Assembly: GCA_033297205.1 (NCBI GenBank)
Contig: MU859093.1
Location: 176,137 to 240,136 of the forward strand
Length of the DNA: 64,000 nucleotides
Direction of reading: 5' to 3'
From: Pseudoneurospora amorphoporcata
Lineage: Eukaryota; Ascomycota; Sordariomycetes; Sordariales; Sordariaceae
Positions within the stretch are counted from its first letter, which is position 1; each line of letters begins with the position of its first letter. Below, piece after piece: positions 1 to 10,196 of this stretch. The translations under genes were made by a program, and so were the position numbers. The notes beneath the pieces were generated by a model. It had not been told where the DNA came from. It saw only the letters and a list, made by a program, of their open reading frames with translations, and did not search any database.

Positions 1-1144
1 ATTTTACCGTCTGACCGAGGTCCTCAATAAAAATGTCGCGGTGCGCGGGGGCCCATTCGAACAACAGGCCGTTGACATCTTTCGACTGCAAGTCGTCGTG
101 CCGGATAAAGGGCGTGTAGTATCGGATTTCGTCGCCGCACCAGCGCGAGTATATGTCCAGCCTTAAACCCTCGATAGCGCGGAGAGCGTCATCGGCCAGG
201 AGCGCCTTCTTCTTGAGGCCCGCGAGCGCATCCGCGAGCTTGTTGGGCGCCAGGGCCTGCACGTCTTGCAGCGTTTTGGCGTACAGGTTAAGTCGTCTGA
301 GGATGTCCTTGGGTGTTCGCACCGCTGCCGCTGACGCTGACGGCTGTTGTCCCTCCCAGTTTTCGATGGACATCGCCAGCGCGCTCCCTCTGACTCCGAG
401 AAAATACCGAAGGGTATCCCGCGCTCCAGAGCTGGTGTGCAGACTATACGCGCTCAAAGCCCTGAGGAGATCACTCCGCGGCGTGAGCTTCTCGTTGACG
501 CTGACCAAAACGCTGTCGATGCACCGGAGGAGTCTATCGCGGAGGACGGTCAGAGACCGATCAGCTGACTTGACCGCCGTCCTCGACGCTTCGGTATGGA
601 TCCCCTCCCGCTCAAAGGTCTTGACCAACAGTCGTCCAAGCACGCACACCTTGGCCGCAAGGAGGAGTTTATCCCCCTTGGACATGGCCACTTCCTTCTC
701 CTCTATCTTTCCGCCTCTCCTCTTGTGATTATCCCTGACCTTCTCCCGCCTCAACAACTTCTGCACCCCTAACACACACCCCTCCAGTATTTTAACCCTC
801 GCCGCATCCCTCCTCTTTCTAGTATCCCTGTCCTCAGCCTCTTCCCACTTCCCAAGTCCATCCATCTTCTCCTTCACCACCTGCCTCCCGCACTTCGAAC
901 CCATGCGCCCCAGCGTCGCCTGTACGGCTTCCATGTCCCCTCGCATCTGCACGATGGTGTCGGCCGTGCCCAGCAGTTCGCGGTAGGAGCCGCCAACCTG
1001 GGTGCGCAGGCGCGACTGCTTGTCGTCGATCTCGGCATGGAGGGCTTTGTGGATGGCGCGGATGTGCGGGAGGGGGTAGGCGGAGGAGAAGATTTGGGAG
1101 GAGGAGAGGAGGGTGGAGAGGTCGGGGATTGGGTGGTTTGCCAT
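1..1144 (-). CDS. cog1: COG1, conserved oligomeric Golgi complex subunit 1 (N-terminal part, runs off the window)
   Basis: One open frame runs on the minus strand from an ATG at 1144 to base 1 with no stop, giving about 381 N-terminal residues; the rest lies outside the window. The protein starts MANHPIPDLSTLL. A helical segment follows (residues about 20-75) with IHKALHAEIDDKQSRLR and SYRELLGTADTIVQMRGDME, typical of the Vps51/EXO84/COG1 N-terminal tethering domain. COG is an eight-subunit complex that tethers vesicles in retrograde traffic within the Golgi, and COG1 sits in lobe A. The start has an A-rich context (ACAAAAATGG), and no intron is needed in the visible part. Fungal COG1 proteins are usually 700-900 aa, so roughly half is missing. 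The assignment rests on the N-terminal domain pattern; another COG/Vps51-superfamily subunit is the main alternative. Confidence 0.8.
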   Translation of the reverse strand, partial: MANHPIPDLSTLLSSSQIFSSAYPLPHIRAIHKALHAEIDDKQSRLRTQVGGSYRELLGTADTIVQMRGDMEAVQATLGRMGSKCGRQVVKEKMDGLGKWEEAEDRDTRKRRDAARVKILEGCVLGVQKLLRREKVRDNHKRRGGKIEEKEVAMSKGDKLLLAAKVCVLGRLLVKTFEREGIHTEASRTAVKSADRSLTVLRDRLLRCIDSVLVSVNEKLTPRSDLLRALSAYSLHTSSGARDTLRYFLGVRGSALAMSIENWEGQQPSASAAAVRTPKDILRRLNLYAKTLQDVQALAPNKLADALAGLKKKALLADDALRAIEGLRLDIYSRWCGDEIRYYTPFIRHDDLQSKDVNGLLFEWAPAHRDIFIEDLGQTVK

Positions 1145-1935
1145 TTTTGTTGGTGGCGGTGGTGGTTGTTGTTGTTGTGTCACGATGTTATGTCGGCTCG
1201 TTACTTGGGGGTGGGAGTCGTCGTTTCAAGAATCGCGGGCGGTCAATCAATCTGTTCCAAGTTCATAAATGGGGGGATGAACAGGTGGTTCGAGCTTGCG
1301 ATTGATGAATCAAGGAGAACTATATTATAAGCGCCATTAGAGAAAGCAATTAGGCGTTAAGGAGGTAAGTCGTCGTGGCAGCTTGTGGTGTGGTTCCCAA
1401 ATTCTGCAGCTGTCGGGTGTGTTCGCTTCAATGTAGCGGTTTGGGAAATCTGAAGCTATCCCCAGCAGACGGAGGTTGTCAAGGTGGTTGAGCTGTCAGG
1501 TCGCGGCCGTCGAGTCCACAGCGGTTACGTTTCAGTGGGGTACGGAGGTCAGGGGTATTGGAACCCTAACCCTTGACCGGTCATAGATTCGATGATTGGG
1601 ATTCAGAATAGAAGGATGGACATCACAACAGGCACCAAGGGACATGCATGACCCAGATTAAGATCGAGTGTGTGCTATAGAGATTCTTTACAGGCTAGTA
1701 GTATTGGACGCTTGGAATTCAACAAAGCATACCCTTTCCGGTCTTAAGTATACTACATCTATACAAGGGGGGTATCATAAACAACATGTCTAACCAGATA
1801 TTCTATCCGCCAAAACCCATCAACAAAACCCGTTAACACTTTTGCCATACAAAAGAACGCCGCCAAACACCAGCTCCGTAACAACTTGAAACTCCAAACC
1901 CAGCAGACCCATCAGCCCTCAGTGGACCGCCACTT
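1145..1935. other. intergenic, COG1 upstream / 3' side of the next minus-strand gene
   Basis: This 791-bp spacer should hold the COG1 promoter (near 1145-1400) and the 3' UTR of the gene ending at 1936. Reading frames here are short, and none has codon use or motifs like its neighbours. A single CCCTAACCC-type hexamer near 1563 is too short to be telomeric. Confidence 0.6.
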
Positions 1936-3867
1936 CTAGGGACTGCTCACCAAGATAGAATCCTCATCCATCGCATCCCCATCCTCCATAAAACTCGTAG
2001 CCTCCACCGCATCCACAAACGCCCTCAACGAAGCCGCGCTCCTCTCCAGCACCTGCCTCCCCATCTTCTCCGCAGCCGTCATCGCCGCCCCACCCTTCGC
2101 GCTCCCCTTCTTAATCTTCTTCTCCCGTTCCTCAATCCCCTTTTCGACCGCCCACTTCAGCCCCTCAAAATAATCCACTGATCCGGACTGAAACAGACAC
2201 CAAGCCATGCTCTCCAGCACCAGGCTAAACTTGGCATTATCCTCCACCGTGACCGTCTTGGCGGAAAACGGCAGAAAACACTCTCTAAGCATCGCCTGGC
2301 TGATGGCGTGCTCGGCGTCCGCTTCCGGGTCGACGTCCTCGGGCTTTGGAGCGCTGCGGGGCGTGAACGACTGGGCCACGTAGCGGAGGAGGGAGACGTA
2401 GATGAAGCGCGGCAGAACCTTTCCGTCGTGGTCTAGGGAGAGAAAAAGTTCGAAGCAGGGGAGGGGTAGGGATTTGAGGCGCGAGGTGAAGAGGTCGTAG
2501 AGATCTTGGGTCTTGCAGCTGAGAATGTCGGGTGGGAGGTAGAAGGCGCAGCCGGAGACGAGGCGGAAGAGGCGCAGTCGGAGAGGTATCGAGTCTGCTA
2601 GGCCGTCGGTTACGCGCAGGGGGCTGGGCGAGGTTGTGGGAGAGACGTCGAAAGCCTTTCCGGGTCGGGAGAAAGGGGTGGACTTTGGTCGGGCTTTGGT
2701 TCGTCGGCCTATTCGGACGGAGGAAAGGTGAGGAGTGGTAAACGTGTCTGCTTTCTCATCATCGTCGGTGACTGGATCGTCCCAATCTTCAAGGTAATCG
2801 CCGAATTGGTCCTTTTCTAGGTCGACGGCGGCCATTTGCGAGTGTTTTCGCTTTTTGTTTTTGTCTTTGTGGAGGACTGTTTCCTTGTTGAACACCTCCT
2901 TGTAGTACGTATTGTCTGCGGTGTTTTCGTCGTCTGCAAACGCAAACAGTGCTCTGATAACCTCGTGTAGCACCCTCTTTCTATCCCGCCGTAGGTCATT
3001 CACGTATTGAACCAACAAACTCTGTTGCAGCAAAGGGTACTGGCACGTAGCCTCGGACTCGGGGCCACTGCTGTTGCCGTTGCTGAGTTCCGTCCGAAAG
3101 TTGGCCTCATCCTGCGCAAGCCGCTCATCCCAGTCCTTCTCCAGGCACTCAATCATGAAATCCAGCCACGCCTTCCAGTGCACCCAACGATGCGGGTGTG
3201 TGGTGCTGCACCGGAACGCCCAGCCCAAGACGGACCAGAAATCGGATGATCTCCTCCATATGCTGTGGTCATTTCCAGACCACTTGCTCTCGATATTATC
3301 CGCTTCGCTAAAGCTGCCGATATCGCCACCGCCGTCGCTTTCGCCGGCGCTGTTGAACTCTCGCGAGCCTCTCCGGGCCCATCGACCACTGTTTTGCCCT
3401 TGTCTGAAAGAAAATGCCGAGCGGAAGTCAGCATTGACAGGTCCGACCTTGTTGAGAAGCGTGCGGAGGTATTCTCGGGATTCGGCAGCGATGTCGAGGT
3501 TGGCTTGCTCGGGGGCGCGGGATGTATACGCTGGATGGATCGTCAAGGTGCCGAGAAGAGCGATCTGGGCAGGAGGAGGTACCCGGACAGGTTTGTCTGT
3601 TTGTTGCCTTTCACCGGCATCGCTGAGAAGACTTCCGAGTAGCTCTATTGCTGGCAGGTACATCTGCTCCTCGAGATGGATCTGACATGACTGTTTGAGG
3701 ACATGGGGAATTTCTTCGGATTTGTAGTATTTCGGTTTCCGGTCGTCTTCGTGATCGGGACTTGTGATGTTGGTGGTATCGGCAGTGTTCGGGGAGTTGG
3801 CGGCTGTGTGGAAAGAGGCCGGCGTCGACGTGCCGTCGATATCGGTAAGAGGCGATGAGGCCGCCAT
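1936..3867 (-). CDS. conserved-looking 643-aa protein of unknown function
   Basis: A single uninterrupted frame starts at an ATG in good context (GCCATGGCG) at 3867 and ends at a stop at 1936. I do not recognise the family. The N terminus (1-50) is Ser/Thr/Asp-rich. Residues about 55-130 are helical, with hydrophobic pairs such as AIELLGSLL, and look like the start of an alpha-helical repeat. The middle (about 330-420) is charged and basic, with KKRKHSQ, an acidic patch (DDPVTDDDEKAD) and RRTKARPK, suggesting a nuclear protein. The C-terminal third (about 425-620) is hydrophobic-helical. It ends acidic (EDGDAMDEDS). There is no signal peptide or membrane segment. It lies downstream of the NDUFAF2-like gene on the same strand, 703 bp away, so it is probably transcribed independently. 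Length, codon use and the long intact frame make it a real gene. Confidence 0.8.
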   Translation of the reverse strand: MAASSPLTDIDGTSTPASFHTAANSPNTADTTNITSPDHEDDRKPKYYKSEEIPHVLKQSCQIHLEEQMYLPAIELLGSLLSDAGERQQTDKPVRVPPPAQIALLGTLTIHPAYTSRAPEQANLDIAAESREYLRTLLNKVGPVNADFRSAFSFRQGQNSGRWARRGSREFNSAGESDGGGDIGSFSEADNIESKWSGNDHSIWRRSSDFWSVLGWAFRCSTTHPHRWVHWKAWLDFMIECLEKDWDERLAQDEANFRTELSNGNSSGPESEATCQYPLLQQSLLVQYVNDLRRDRKRVLHEVIRALFAFADDENTADNTYYKEVFNKETVLHKDKNKKRKHSQMAAVDLEKDQFGDYLEDWDDPVTDDDEKADTFTTPHLSSVRIGRRTKARPKSTPFSRPGKAFDVSPTTSPSPLRVTDGLADSIPLRLRLFRLVSGCAFYLPPDILSCKTQDLYDLFTSRLKSLPLPCFELFLSLDHDGKVLPRFIYVSLLRYVAQSFTPRSAPKPEDVDPEADAEHAISQAMLRECFLPFSAKTVTVEDNAKFSLVLESMAWCLFQSGSVDYFEGLKWAVEKGIEEREKKIKKGSAKGGAAMTAAEKMGRQVLERSAASLRAFVDAVEATSFMEDGDAMDEDSILVSSP

Positions 3868-4570
3868 GGCGTAAGAATTGGGCCACCCAGCTTTGTCACT
3901 TTATCTATAATAATGATAGGTGGCAAAGGCACAGAGTTTGGTGGAAAACAGTGGGAATGAAAAAGACGCGCTTGATTCGGTCAAGCGGACGCGACAAACA
4001 GCGGGGCTTCCAGATTTACTGCAATGCGCAGTCACGGGATGAAGCACAGAGGCTGGCCCGGTACACTGGGGCCTGTAACCCCAGTTGACGGGAGTTAGCG
4101 CCAAAGCTTACATTGTCAAAGCTTCAGAGACAAGACAATGGAACCTTCCATTGTCTTGTCCGCCCTGACCTCGCTCTTTCTTCCGTCTTCCTTTCATTCT
4201 GATGAATCTTTTCACAAGCCTTTGTAAGCTGATCTTGGAGAGACAAGAAATATCGGGCTATTTTCAAGGAGTCGCTATACGTCGCGCTACATTACCGTCT
4301 GGCGTCTAATTGTGTACAACGGTTGAACAATGTTCTCAACCTTTTTCATTCTCTTCATTCTCGTATAGTATAGATACACTATATGCACGATTGGGCCGAA
4401 CCAAATGCGCCTGGGACACTATCAGATAACTGTGATGACTTCGGTCCGCGTCAAGAGGTATCTGTGTTCCCTCTTTTTGTCATGTGCCGTGACTCATAGA
4501 CTCACAGAAGGGCTGCCTTCCGTCTTTGGGTCCCGATGCACGAATGCTCACGGCAAAGAAAGCGTTCTGA
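3868..4570. other. intergenic region with a perfect inverted repeat
   Basis: This 703-bp spacer lies between two minus-strand genes. It holds the promoter of the 643-aa gene and the 3' end of the NDUFAF2-like gene. The only notable structure is the 15-bp inverted repeat at 4129-4160. ORFs here are short shadows. Confidence 0.6.
4129..4160. repeat. perfect 15-bp inverted repeat, 2-bp spacer
   Basis: The arm GACAAGACAATGGAA (4129-4143) is followed by CC and then its exact reverse complement (4146-4160). A partial copy of the arm core (CATTGTC) lies just upstream at 4111. RNA from either strand would form a tight 15-bp hairpin with almost no loop. It lies about 260 bp upstream of the 643-aa gene and about 410 bp past the stop of the NDUFAF2-like gene. 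Confidence 0.9.
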
Positions 4571-5675
4571 TCACCGCTTCTTGTTGCCCAAATTCGCAGA
4601 CGGATCCCACGCCTGAGGTTGCCACTCCCCACTGGGATTACTCGCCCGAGCCTGCTTCCATGGATCAATACCCTTCTTCTTCTTGAGCTGCTTCTGCTGC
4701 TTCATCATCTGATCCCACGTCCCTTCCCTCGTTCCGGCCGTTTGGTCTGCTGGCGTCGCATGTGTCGTCGCGGAGCTCGCACGGGAATCTGTAGCTGTCT
4801 TCGTGGCCGCCTGAGTAGCAGTCTCCGTAGCCGTCTCCCCAATCTTCTCCTGCTCTTCCTTCGCAGCCTGCTTCGCTTCCTCACTCCCAAAGACAGCCTG
4901 ATTGCTGACACCACTCGCCTCAACACCGCTCACAACCCCTCCACTTGTCCCTTCTGTATAGGGACTGCTCTTTTGCATACCCTCGCCCACCAGAGGCGGA
5001 ACCGGCTGCCCATATTCCTCGCCTGGCTTTCCAATGGTCCTGGTTGATGGTTGTTCACCTGGCGATGGATCCGGAATGTACTTGGCCTTGGCCTCCCATC
5101 TCTCGTCCGCCATCTTGGCCAGCACTTTGATCCTCTCCTGCCGCGCCACTTCGGCCTCCTGCTCCTCTATCGTCGGCGGCTCATCCCGGGTATATCGAAG
5201 CCATTGGTGCCAGGAAGGGGGGACGGCGACGTCACTGAAGTGGGTGCTGCGACCGCCGGGGTACTGGACTATTCGGCGCCAGCGGATGGTGGAGCGGGTG
5301 GGGCGGAACTGATAGTAGGCATTGCCGGCCAGATCAAGGCCTGTCTCTGGGGTTAGTCATTGTGGAAGGGGACCCAAAAGGGGTTGAGTGAGAGAAGGGC
5401 AGATGGTGATGAAAAAGGAGATATCAGAGTTGGGAAAGGTAAATGATATGTTAATGAAGGACTTCTTGGCCTGAGGATCCCCAAGGATCAAAGCGCGCAT
5501 TTGATCGATCTACGGCGTTTACGGCGTGGCCGGGACAACAAGGGGTGGCTAGTTGTTTGGTTTCTCAGTTCTGTTTCTTACCGACGAGCAGCTTATTACG
5601 CCACGGAAACTTGATGGCCTTCCACTTGTACCATGCCCGCTTCAGGGGGGAGAGGGACTTGAGGTTGAGCGACAT
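4571..5675 (-). CDS. NDUFAF2: NDUFAF2/B17.2L-type complex I assembly factor
   Basis: Two exons on the minus strand: 5675-5582 and 5340-4571, separated by a 241-nt intron with a GTAAGA donor and CAG acceptor. An acceptor 6 nt upstream would also keep the frame. The product is 287 aa. Exon 1 encodes MSLNLKSLSPLKRAWYKWK, ending in KLLVG. Exon 2 opens with LDLAGNAYYQFRPT, then the family block RWRRIVQYPG, PPSWHQWLRYTRDEPPT and EEQEAEVARQERIK. This order (G.D..GN.YY..., then P..W..WL...R..PPT.EE) is that of NDUFAF2, the paralogue of the NDUFA12 subunit, which helps mature mitochondrial complex I. I recall the N. crassa member being called 13.4L. The C-terminal half is Ala/Thr/Lys-rich low complexity (about 150-287) and ends in a conserved-looking DPWKQARASNPSGEWQP segment. 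The intron explains why the long frame alone lacks the family signature start. Confidence 0.85.
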
Positions 5676-7046
5676 GAGATTGCCGGTCGATCTGTAGATG
5701 CGCCCTATCGAGTGATGTACACGGGATGAGATGAGGGTGAGACCGTGAGAGTTGGAGGACTGAGTCGGTCGCCCGTTTGAAGGAACTCGCGGACCGTTGA
5801 GCCGTTGATATCAGATCATGGGTGGTTGGAAATTGAGGTGAATCTCGAATTCCACTTGCGTGAGTGACGTCGGCTCTGAGAATGCGTGCCGCGCCAGGCA
5901 GTGATGAGTGACGGCGAACGGCGCTACGGAAGGACCCGTCCGTCACCCGCTGCACGACCGGCCGGGATTAAACCCCAGCCACAAGACATGGCATCAAGCC
6001 ACGTGTAAATCTCCGCAGCAAGCGCGTCACATTTGTGGCTGGTGCATGTGTTTTAGGGAAGGTGTTCATGTGTGATTGCGTAGGTAGGTAGGCGTTGTGG
6101 TGGTCATGTGCAATAGCGCTGCACTAACATTCCCGGTTGCGAAGCGGGGTTGCTAACAATCACAGCGCCCGGCAGACTGGGATAGTGGGTATCGCAATTA
6201 CCTTACCTAGGGCTCCCCGCTGGCGTCCCCTGTAGCACCCTGTCAAAACCTGTGGACAATAGTGGAATGCTAATTTACAGCTTATGAATCGTCCGAGTCG
6301 TGTGACGACTGCCGTCTTTCCAATTGACTACCTTGTAGGTAAGGTAAGGTATCGAACAACGCATCCATCTTCCTTGCCCAGAGGGAACCAGCACAAAAGA
6401 CACACATGGAAATCTCCCTCAAAAGAGAGGATCCCAATCAATCTCGGGTCAGATTAGACGCAATTTCGAGAACCCAGCCGGCGTCGTCGTAAACACTTAA
6501 TACGAGCTTTCGCCAATTTCTCTGCCCCTCTTTACATCCTTTTTTTTCTCGACGACGACCTGTTTCTCTCGCGGCGATCCATCAGATACCGGAATACTCG
6601 AACCTGTTTTACTTGCTCAGCCACCCTTTGAAGCATTTCGGATTCCAAAGCGAGGGATAAGCCGGGAATTGCGCCAGATTCCAGCCAAATTCCCCAAGAT
6701 TGCCCGTTCTGGAAGCTCATCTGGAACATCCCTGTTGGTGATCCAAGATCCGGTTAGAGACACTGCTGATTCAGTGTCCCGCCCCCCTCGGATATCCCCT
6801 GGCCAACCTTTCCTTGGATCCCGTCCCTGATCCCAGCCTACTTTGGGCCTGACATGACCCTGGAACTTAGTCTCCATTCCGGCCGCCAAAGTGACCCGAC
6901 AACTCCAAGGTCCCATCTCCCAACTGGATTCCGGTCCTTATCCCAAACACTTCACACCTCCCCTTGGGACACCGGTGAATAGTCTTGACCCTTTCCCCGA
7001 CGTCTTCTGGTGCAACTGGAACACGCGCCTCAAGCAGAGATACACC
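5676..7046. promoter_or_regulatory. divergent intergenic region between the NDUFAF2-like and calponin-like genes
   Basis: This 1371-bp region between divergent starts must hold both promoters. Several copies of a TAGGTAGG / CCTTACCTAGG / GGTAAGGTAAGGTA motif lie near 6079, 6200 and 6335. The ORFs at 5596-5955, 6532-6916 and 6867-7256 (minus) have no recognisable motifs. The first overlaps exon 1 of the NDUFAF2-like gene and the last overlaps calponin exon 1; I left all of them out. Confidence 0.55.
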
Positions 7047-9277
7047 ATGGCTTCCGTCACATCGCTGGACAAGGACCTGCGCAAGCTGCGCGCCGAAAAG
7101 TACACGCCCCAGGCCGCCGGCGAGGCAAAGGCGTGGATCGAGTCCGTCCTCGGCGAGAAGCTGCCCCAGCCCGATCTGCTCGATGCCCTCAAGGATGGCG
7201 TTGCTCTGTGCAAGTGAGTCCATTATCCTGTCGGTCCTTCTGATATCGCCAACCAAACAGACTAACCCTCCATCTATCCAGGCTCGTCAACAAGGTGCTG
7301 CCACCGCCCGGCGTCAAGTTCAAGCAGTCGGCCATGCCCTTCGTCCAGATGGAAAACATCTCCATCTTCCTGCGATCATGCAAAGCCCCGCCGCTGAACC
7401 TGCTCGAGCACGACGTTTTCCTGACTGTCGATCTTTACGAGCGCAAAGACCCCGCACAGGTACTTCAGTGTATCGGTGCCTTTAGCCGAGCCGCCAACGC
7501 CGCAAATCCCTCAGCAGTCCCGACAGTAATCGGGCCCAAAAACAACGCGCACAACACCAAGTCCGTTGTAAGTCCCCAGGCCACCGGTGGCGCCCCTCTG
7601 AAGAGCCCAGATCTTCCCGCGCGCAACACCTCGACCGCCAGCAATGCCACCGTTTCATCCTTCAGCTCATCCTTCGGCTCGTCTCTCCAACCCACGGCAT
7701 CGCCTTTGGTTGCGCAGAAGACGGGAGGTTCGGTATCGAGCAGCCGATGGGGAGCCAAGTCCCCAACCCTCAGCGCCACTACCCCTTCTGTCTCGGGGAG
7801 CGTCAGCAGCTGGAGCAATAAGAATCACGAGGGCACCACGTCCCCGGCTTGGAACATTGCTCAGTATGGTTACATGGGCGGTGCGAGCCAAGGCACCATG
7901 GGCGTTTCATTCGGCGGCCGTCGACAGATTACCACTGCTGCCCCGAACGTGCCCAGCGTACAAGAAAAGGAGCGGAAGCGGAAGGAAGCCGAGGTAGAGG
8001 CGGAACGCAAGCGCAAGGAGGAGGAACAACGAAAGAAGGCCGAGCAGGAGGCCGCCGAGGAGCGCGCTCGTCAGGAAGAGGAACGCAGGTGGGAGGTGGA
8101 GACCCGTAAGGCCCGTGAGGAAGAGCGCAGGAAGCTCGAGGAGGAAAAGCGGCGTTGGCAGGAAGAGGAACGACAGTGGAAGCTCGATCAGGAGAAGCGA
8201 CGCAAGGAGGAAGAGGAGGCCGAGCGACGACTGCAAGCCGAGCTGAAGCAGGAAGAGGAGAAGAAGCGCGCCGCCGAGAAGCAGATCCAGAACCAGGCTC
8301 AGGCCCAGGCCCAACATGGCCGCGAGAGGAGCGATCCCCGGCTGCGCGGTCAGCTACTCAGCCAGTACCAGGCCGAAGAGTCCCGAGACAAGGAGCGGAT
8401 AAGAGAGCTCGAGCGGGAACTCGAAAAGGCCCGGAGGCGAGAGGCCGAATACGAGCGCGAGCGCCAGGAACGCAGCCGTCGACTCGGCGTCAGCAGCGGC
8501 GACGACTCGGACGAGAAGCAGCGCTCGCGCAGCCGTCCTGCTCGGCCCATCAGCAGGCAAGATTCGTGGAAGCCGCGCGACGAGCGGCGGTTCTCTAGCA
8601 GACCTCCGTCGCCTCTAGTGCAGGACATCCTTGACGGATACCTGGACAGCCCTGTCCAGCCGGCGGCCGGAAGCCGGTCCCCGCGCCCGCTACCCGACCC
8701 GACCTCGCCGTCCAGGCCGCTTCCGATCCCAGCGAACCCCATGCTCTCGCCGCCTCAGAAGCTTACCACTCAGCGAACCGGCGGTGCCAACGGCAAGGAG
8801 AACAACGGCAACGGCCTATCTCCTGCCCTTCCCATCCGTCCCAACCATACCGGCAACAGCCGCCCCCTTCCCAACCCGCACGCCGCCGGCACTTCCCCCC
8901 TTCAAACCCGCGGCCAACAACCCGTTACCCCTACTCAACCTCACGGTAGCAAATCCCCCTTCAACAAGCCTCGCTCTCCTTACTCGCCCACCCGAAAGGC
9001 CGGAGGTGGGTTTGCCGCCCTCTCTCTTCTGGAAAGGGAAATGGAGCTCGAGCGTCAGCGTCAGCGCGAGTGGGAGGAGGCGCAGCAGGAGACGGCCAAG
9101 GCTGTCCGTGCCGACGAGGGAGTGAATGGAATCGGTGGCGGTATCGGTGGTCGCTGGGATGTCGGCCAGTGGGCTGGATTTACCGGTGGTGATTCGCAGA
9201 ATCGTGGGAGCCAGGGGATTGGAGCGGGGAGGAGACCGATTGTTGGGCCGAGGCCGTTGCCTAATTTGCCGCAGTAG
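7047..9277 (+). CDS. calponin/transgelin-like actin-binding protein with long coiled-coil tail
   Basis: Two exons, 7047-7213 and 7282-9277, flank a 68-nt intron (GTGAGT...CCAG) that splits a Lys codon. The product is 720 aa from an ATG in strong context (CACCATGG). Residues about 26-130 form one calponin-homology domain, with AKAWIESVLGEKL, DLLDALKDGVALCKLVNKV, MENISIFLRSCK and VFLTVDLYERKDP. A calponin-type repeat follows near 250-270 (YGYMGGASQGTMGVSFGG). Residues about 284-456 are an almost pure Glu/Arg/Lys coiled coil. Residues 460-630 are Ser/Pro/Arg-rich and a short Glu/Arg helix lies near 640-655. Yeast Scp1 and mammalian transgelin are only about 200 aa, so the tail is a large extension. 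Likely role: binding or bundling F-actin at cortical patches or hyphal tips; the coiled coil should mediate self-association (inference). The ATG-to-intron exon is essential for a complete CH domain. Confidence 0.88.
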
Positions 9278-10196
9278 ACTTGGGTGAGGACGGAGGACGG
9301 GGCTTGGAAGAAAATGGAAATGAAGCGAGAGGGTTGATTGAAGAGAGATGGCTGGAGAGGGTTGGAGACTGAGAGAAGAGAGAGAGGAAGAAGTATACCC
9401 ATAGTTTGTCTTTTGTCTGTTTTATGGTTGGCAGGTTGGCAGTCTGTAGTATTGCGAACAGAAAAGGAACTGGTTGTCTCTTTTTTATAGAGTTATAGGG
9501 AAACAAAAGGGAAAGGGAGAAAGGGAGATACCATCATTATTCAGTGTTCCCCCCTGTGTTTTCGTCGTTATCTGTTTGAGACTGTGGACCGTTCGTCCGC
9601 GTCGAGGTAATTAGATTTTAGGTTATAAGAAATTTTCACTCAAGATCGTGTTCATTTGGTGCTTGTGTAAAGTCTTTTGGGTATAGGGGTGAGTTTAAAA
9701 GAAGGGTTAGTAACACAATGAAGATGAATGGTAGGTACACAACAACTTTGGTGACTACAGTACCTGTCACATCATACCATCCAAGATGGTCTTTCACACA
9801 CCGAATTCAAGACATACATAATAGACGCCGAATGCCAAAAACGGTACCAATATGATACATATACAGATATAGATACGGATGCAGGTATGGATATAGATAC
9901 AATAAGCTACATGAGCGTGTAGGCATTCCTAACTCCCAACCTGTTAAAAATCCAAAATAGCCGCCCAAGAAGCCAAAATGCTAGCTAGGTCTTCTCGTAC
10001 ATGTTTGCTTCCCACCACACTATCATACTCCCCGGACCCCCCCCCCCTCCCTAGACTCTTCTCCCCAGACATGTATAGTCCTACACAACTCTCTTCGGTA
10101 ATCATACATCTATACATTCCCCTTCTCCTTATCCTACTGCCTGCTCAAGCATCTATCCCATCTACTACTATAAGGCATCGCAAAGAAACCACTGAT
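9278..10196. other. convergent 3' intergenic region (calponin-like / MIP1)
   Basis: This 919-bp spacer carries the 3' UTRs of two convergent genes. It is pyrimidine/purine biased, with an imperfect ATAGATA/ATATAGATAC run near 9855-9900 and a C-run near 10040. No coding frame here is convincing. Confidence 0.55.
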
